Assembly: GCF_020524025.1 (NCBI RefSeq)
Contig: NZ_JAIVKN010000004.1
Location: 248,001 to 312,000 of the forward strand
DNA from: Halobacillus litoralis
GTDB taxonomy: Bacteria; Bacillota; Bacilli; Bacillales; Halobacillaceae
DNA: 64,000 nt
Direction: 5' to 3'
Position numbers and translations under genes: made by a program. The number at the start of each line of letters is the position of its first letter. The first letter of the stretch is position 1. Of this stretch, positions 60,345 to 64,000 are shown piece after piece. The notes under the pieces were generated by a model that saw only the letters and a list, made by a program, of their open reading frames with translations, made no database searches and was not told the origin of the DNA.

Positions 60345-61084
60345 CGAAGGGAAAGATTCAAGTCATATTTAAAAAAGAGGATATTAAGCCGGATCTATTA
60401 GAAGGAAAAGTCGCCGTTGTCTTTGATATCCTTTTTGCTACATCTACCATTACTGCAGCGATTGCACATGGGGCTGTATCTGTAATTCCTGTTTTCAGTG
60501 CTGAACAGGCCAGGGAGAAGGCCGCTCAATTTACACAGCCATACTTAATGGCAGGAGAAGACCGCGGGAGGACAATTGAAGGGTTCCATCCTCCTCTTCA
60601 TACACACATAAGCCCTCTTATCCAAGGTAAACACTTAATTTTAACGACGACGAACGGCACAGTAGCACTTACGCAGGCCAATAAATCAGCAAATCTTTAT
60701 GCCTCTTCCTTATTGAATAATCCTGCGATGGCTAAACACCTGTATCAAAAACATAAGCACGAGACTATAGTGCTTATATGTTCTGGATCAAGTGGTAGTT
60801 ATACAATGGAAGATTTCTATGGGGCAGGCAGTCTTATTAGTTTCATGCAGGAGCTTGGGGACTGGGAGCTCTCTGATGCTGCTGCCACAGCCTTTCATTT
60901 TTACGAAAGCAGCAGGAGTTCGAAGCAGCTGCTTACCAATTGCCGTATCGGTCAGCTGTTGATGAACTACGGCGTTGACCAAAGAGAAATTGAATTTGCC
61001 GCTCAGGAAGGGGTGTTTGATACAGTACTGGTTTACGATCCCGAGGAAGGACAAATCAAGGAGGGACATTATGCATCCAGTTGA
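60341..61084 (+). CDS. ComB-like (2-phosphosulfolactate phosphatase family) protein, divergent
   Basis: 247 residues. Family backbone: VVFDILFATSTITAAIAHGAVSVIPV, MAGEDRGRTIEGFHPPL, LILTTTNGTVAL, ICSGSSGSYTMEDFYGAG. ComB normally converts phosphosulfolactate to sulfolactate in coenzyme M or related synthesis, but here it sits in a fatty-acid operon. The family's conserved L-R-A-[ST] becomes L-F-A-T, and the G-F-D-L-G-N-S-P loop is lost (G-F-H-P-P-L). Start overlaps the kinase stop by 4 nt and its end overlaps the acyl-CoA dehydrogenase start by 14 nt. Confidence 0.78.
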   Translation: MTKGKIQVIFKKEDIKPDLLEGKVAVVFDILFATSTITAAIAHGAVSVIPVFSAEQAREKAAQFTQPYLMAGEDRGRTIEGFHPPLHTHISPLIQGKHLILTTTNGTVALTQANKSANLYASSLLNNPAMAKHLYQKHKHETIVLICSGSSGSYTMEDFYGAGSLISFMQELGDWELSDAAATAFHFYESSRSSKQLLTNCRIGQLLMNYGVDQREIEFAAQEGVFDTVLVYDPEEGQIKEGHYASS

Positions 61085-62843
61085 ATATAGAATTCGCGGG
61101 GGAGAGTTTCTGACAAAAGATGTGTCTTTCGATTCTATCTTTACTCCAGAAGATCAAACGGATGAACATAAGATGATTGCTGCCACAGCTCGACAATTTA
61201 TTACCCGGGAAATCCAACCGCATCGCAGTCAGATTGAAGAGGGCGACTTTAATTTTGTGAAAGATAAAATGAAACGGGCAGGAAACCTGGGGTTATTAGG
61301 TCACAGCATTCCTGAAAAGTACGGGGGGCTTGGTCTGGACAAAATAAGTAAAGGGATTGTAGGAGAATCACTTGGTCATGCAGGCGGGTACAGTGTGGCA
61401 CATTCCAATCACACTTGTATAGCTACTCTTCCCATCACTTATTTTGGTACAGAAGATCAAAAGATGAAGTATCTGCCTAAGCTTGCATCAGGAGAGTACA
61501 TTGGGGCTTACTGCCTGACAGAACCTGAGGCAGGATCGGATGCTTTATCTGCACGTACGACGGCTGTTTTGAATGAATCAGAGACGCATTATGTGCTAAA
61601 TGGAACAAAAATTTACATTACCAATGCTGCTTTCTCAGATACATTTATTGTCTATGCAAAAGTGGATGGGGAACATTTCACAGCCTTTATTGTGGAGAAG
61701 GACTTTCCGGGGCTTTCAATTGGACCAGAAGAAAATAAAATGGGGATTAAAGGAAGCTCTACTTGTTCTGTCGTTATGGAGGACTGTGAAGTTCCTGTAG
61801 AAAATTTGCTGGGGGAAGTAGGGAAAGGTCACATCATTGCACTCAATGTTCTAAATCTTGGGCGTTTTAATCTGGGGTTTGCAACGAATGGTGCTGCTAA
61901 ATACAGCCTTCAATTAGCTGTTGATCATATCTCCCAGCGAAAACAGTTTGGAAAAAGGATAGCTGATTTCCGGGCCAGTAAGGAAAAGATCGCTTCTATG
62001 ACCGCCCGTATATATGCAGCTGAGTCCCTGCTCTACCGTACAGCAGGACATATCGAGTCAGTACTTGGAGATCACTACGAAACAGCAGACAAATCTGCCG
62101 TCGCCATGGCGATGAATGAACACAGGATGGAGGCAGCTATATGTAAAGTTGTCGGTTCTGAAACGTTGGATTATGTGGTGGATGAATCTTTACAACTTCA
62201 CGGGGGAGCAGGATTTATAAAAGAGTATCCTATCGAACAAGCCTATAGGGATTCAAGGATTAATCGAATCTTTGAAGGAACGAATGAAATCAACCGTCTT
62301 TTAATTCCAAGTGCTTTTCTTCAAAAGGCTTCTAAGGGAGAACTGGATGTTGAAGAGCTTATGAACAAGGCCAAATCCTCCTTGAAAGAAGGAAGTTATA
62401 AAAAAGGAGAGTCTTTCCTGGATAAATGTGATGAGGCTGTCGCCGTTTATAAGCTTCTGTTTTCAATCACAGCCGGTGCAGCCTATCAAAGGTACGGGAA
62501 ACAGGTTCAACATGAGCAGGAAACGCTAATGAATCTTGCCAATATTGCAATGGAAGTCTACCGGACCGAGTCCGCCGTCCTGCGAACAAAAAAAGCTTCG
62601 GTGTCTGAGGATTCGAACACCGACTTGAAATTGAATTTGACAGCAGCTGTTATCGAACAGTCTACCTATGAAGTACATAAAGCTGCTTCTAATTTGTTCT
62701 CTTCTTTATTGTCAGGCAAAGAAAGGAAGAAGGCGCTTAGTAACGTGGCCGTCTTTTTAAATGAGTACCTTTTTGAGGATGCATTAGAACGTAACCGTAC
62801 AATTGCAGATGTCATAGTTGAATCCGGACAATATACATTTTAA
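61071..62843 (+). CDS. acyl-CoA dehydrogenase, FadE (YusJ)-like
   Basis: 590 residues, the long (VLCAD-like) architecture with an extra C-terminal helical domain from about residue 400. FAD domain CLTEPEAGSDALSARTTA and YITNAAFSDTFIVYAK; catalytic Glu in RINRIFEGTNEINR. ATG 61071 is 5 nt after AAGGAGGG; the longer upstream frame belongs to the ComB gene in another frame. Either classical alpha,beta-dehydrogenation or, by analogy with LvaC/ACAD11, elimination of phosphate from phosphorylated hydroxyacyl-CoA is possible. Confidence 0.9.
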   Translation: MHPVEYRIRGGEFLTKDVSFDSIFTPEDQTDEHKMIAATARQFITREIQPHRSQIEEGDFNFVKDKMKRAGNLGLLGHSIPEKYGGLGLDKISKGIVGESLGHAGGYSVAHSNHTCIATLPITYFGTEDQKMKYLPKLASGEYIGAYCLTEPEAGSDALSARTTAVLNESETHYVLNGTKIYITNAAFSDTFIVYAKVDGEHFTAFIVEKDFPGLSIGPEENKMGIKGSSTCSVVMEDCEVPVENLLGEVGKGHIIALNVLNLGRFNLGFATNGAAKYSLQLAVDHISQRKQFGKRIADFRASKEKIASMTARIYAAESLLYRTAGHIESVLGDHYETADKSAVAMAMNEHRMEAAICKVVGSETLDYVVDESLQLHGGAGFIKEYPIEQAYRDSRINRIFEGTNEINRLLIPSAFLQKASKGELDVEELMNKAKSSLKEGSYKKGESFLDKCDEAVAVYKLLFSITAGAAYQRYGKQVQHEQETLMNLANIAMEVYRTESAVLRTKKASVSEDSNTDLKLNLTAAVIEQSTYEVHKAASNLFSSLLSGKERKKALSNVAVFLNEYLFEDALERNRTIADVIVESGQYTF

Positions 62844-62858
62844 AAGGAGTGGAAGTTT

Positions 62859-63644
62859 ATGAAACTTGGAAATGATCATTTGAGTGTAGATATTAAGGGG
62901 CCTGTCATGTCCTGTGTATTAAATAGACCAGACAGCCTGAATGCCTTCTCTAAACAAATGATAGGCGGATTACAGGATGCTCTGAAAGAGGCAGAAAAAA
63001 ATCAGGACGTAAAAGTCGTTGTTTTATCAGGGGCAGGCCGTGCTTTTTCAGCAGGTGGAGATGTGAAAAGTATGGGTCGGTCAACAACTCAAGACCTTTA
63101 TGATCACGTTGGAGAGCTGAATCGATTAATCTTGAGCATTAAGGACTTACCAAAGCCTGTTATAGCGGTGGTTCATGGGTATGCTGCTGGTGCCGGGTTT
63201 AATTTGGCTTTAGCCTGCGACCAAATACTGGCTGCGGAAGAAAGTAAGTTCGTTCTCAGCTTTGCTCAAGTTGGTCTTGTATCTGACGGTGGCGGCCATT
63301 ATTTCTTATCAAGACTATTAGGTCCTTACCGGACAAAAGAGCTGCTCTTTACAGGTGAACCAATCCCAGTAGAAACAGCTTCAGATTGGGGATTGGTAAA
63401 TCGGGTCATTCCAATAGCTGAACTTGAAGAAAAAGCGATGGAGTATGCGCTTCGAATTGCTCGAGGTCCTGGGAGAGCGATTGGTATGATGAAGAAAATC
63501 GTAGATCAGTCAGATCAATCAGATTTGGCAGCTATTCTTGAGCAGGAGCGTGTAACCCAGACAATGATGGTCGACACAGAAGATCATAAAGAAGGAGTTC
63601 AAGCTTTCAAGGAAAAAAGAAAGCCCGATTTTGTTGGGAAATAA
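62859..63644 (+). CDS. enoyl-CoA hydratase/isomerase family protein
   Basis: 261 residues. Crotonase fold: SGAGRAFSAGGDVKSMG and GYAAGAGFNLALACD for the oxyanion hole; FVLSFAQVGLVSDGGGHYFLSRLLG; TKELLFTGEPI. The residue aligning with the first catalytic Glu of hydratases seems to be Gln (A-Q-V-G-L), with an Asp in V-S-D-G-G like PaaG isomerases, while the second Glu (T-K-E-L) is kept. It may be an isomerase or a hydratase of altered specificity. 15 nt after the dehydrogenase. Confidence 0.85.
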   Translation: MKLGNDHLSVDIKGPVMSCVLNRPDSLNAFSKQMIGGLQDALKEAEKNQDVKVVVLSGAGRAFSAGGDVKSMGRSTTQDLYDHVGELNRLILSIKDLPKPVIAVVHGYAAGAGFNLALACDQILAAEESKFVLSFAQVGLVSDGGGHYFLSRLLGPYRTKELLFTGEPIPVETASDWGLVNRVIPIAELEEKAMEYALRIARGPGRAIGMMKKIVDQSDQSDLAAILEQERVTQTMMVDTEDHKEGVQAFKEKRKPDFVGK

Positions 63645-63655
63645 GGAGGTAAACG

Positions 63656-64000
63656 ATGAAAGCTATTCAGTTTAAAGAGTATGGGGATCCATCTGTTCTG
63701 GAAAATGTAGATGTGGATGTCCCTGAATTAGATAAGGGTGAAGTCCTTTTAAAAGTAACAGCTATTGGTGTGAATTATGCGGATACAGCAAGGCGTGAGG
63801 GCGCATATGTAGTGCCTACCCCTCTTCCATTCATCCCTGGAGCAGAGGTAGTGGGGGTTGTTGAAGAAGTTGGAGAGGGGACTTCGAAGTTCTCAAAAGG
63901 CGACCGTGTAGTAACATTGATTGGTTCAGGAGGATACGCGGAATATGTGAAGACGACGGAGCATACGCTAATTTCTCTACCAGAGAATGTAGAAGATGAG
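63656..64000 (+). CDS. quinone oxidoreductase-like protein, 3' end missing
   Basis: 115 codons visible before the window end. MKAIQFKEYGDPSVLENVDVDVPELDKGEVLLKVTAIGVNYAD, FIPGAEVVGVVEEVG and GDRVVTLIGSGGYAEYV are the N-terminal half of the zeta-crystallin/quinone oxidoreductase type of MDR enzymes, without zinc ligands. ATG follows AAGGAGGT. It is likely the eighth gene of the operon; the rest is outside. Confidence 0.85.
   Translation, partial: MKAIQFKEYGDPSVLENVDVDVPELDKGEVLLKVTAIGVNYADTARREGAYVVPTPLPFIPGAEVVGVVEEVGEGTSKFSKGDRVVTLIGSGGYAEYVKTTEHTLISLPENVEDE

Noticed and set aside
1-64000. CRISPR arrays, insertion sequences, tRNA or rRNA genes
   Set aside because: Looked for repeats, transposase motifs and cloverleaf or rRNA conserved segments; none were found.

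Overview
The window is chromosomal DNA of a spore-forming, low-GC Gram-positive bacterium, most likely a moderately halophilic Bacillaceae such as Halobacillus or a near relative. Evidence: consensus AAGGAGG ribosome sites, GTG/TTG starts, Spo0E-like and CotY/CotZ-like sporulation genes, TnrA, S-box (SAM-I) riboswitches, cre (CcpA) sites, RsbR-type stressosome proteins, three NhaC-family Na+ transporters, PEP carboxylase, and a proH-proJ-proA operon of the kind known for osmotic proline synthesis in Halobacillus. I see no rRNA, tRNA, phage, IS or CRISPR.

Layout. 1-2.5 kb: end of a SsuABC/NitT-type ABC transporter. 2.6-4.2 kb: SAM riboswitch, terminator and a MetT-like NhaC transporter. 4.2-8.1 kb: nagZ-namZ muropeptide recycling pair behind a 20-bp palindrome and a cre site. 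8.2-11.7 kb: a DASS symporter broken by a 1-nt frameshift, an MFS transporter, two small genes. 11.8-14.5 kb: tnrA with a small FbpA-like gene and a TnrA box, a PAS-STAS protein, an AI-2E-type permease. 14.5-20.5 kb: cypC fatty acid peroxygenase divergent from a YjiH-type permease, a class III aminotransferase, a second NhaC paralogue. 20.5-26.3 kb: oxidoreductase, RsbR-like protein, FG-GAP-like protein, a candidate small RNA, DUF1206, HTH, RidA and Spo0E-like genes. 26.5-36.3 kb: cstA, ATP-grasp, NDH-2-like, C45 hydrolase, fabI, glutamate dehydrogenase, 3-hydroxybutyrate dehydrogenase and a convergent GntP permease. 36.6-49.7 kb: ppc, GNAT, a third NhaC, DinB, AIM24, a SAM riboswitch in front of msrA, a lone eutH, a peroxiredoxin and small genes. 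49.8-56.4 kb: thioredoxin-like gene, proHJA, nucleotidyltransferase, canonical RsbR, spore coat gene.

56.8-64 kb is the most interesting part: a tightly packed operon of at least eight genes (SDR, 3-hydroxyacyl-CoA dehydrogenase, thioesterase, APH-type phosphotransferase, ComB-like phosphatase, FadE-like acyl-CoA dehydrogenase, enoyl-CoA hydratase, quinone-oxidoreductase-like protein that runs off the edge). Its promoter has a FadR-like box above the -35 and a TetR-type dyad on the start site. A kinase and a phosphatase inside a beta-oxidation operon, with altered active-site residues in several of the enzymes, suggest catabolism of an unusual hydroxy-acid through a phosphorylated intermediate.

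Together the genes cover sodium/solute transport, nitrogen and glutamate-to-proline flow (TnrA, GDH, proHJA), fatty acid and hydroxybutyrate catabolism, wall recycling and general stress sensing. The motif positions and substitutions given were read by eye, not by alignment software.
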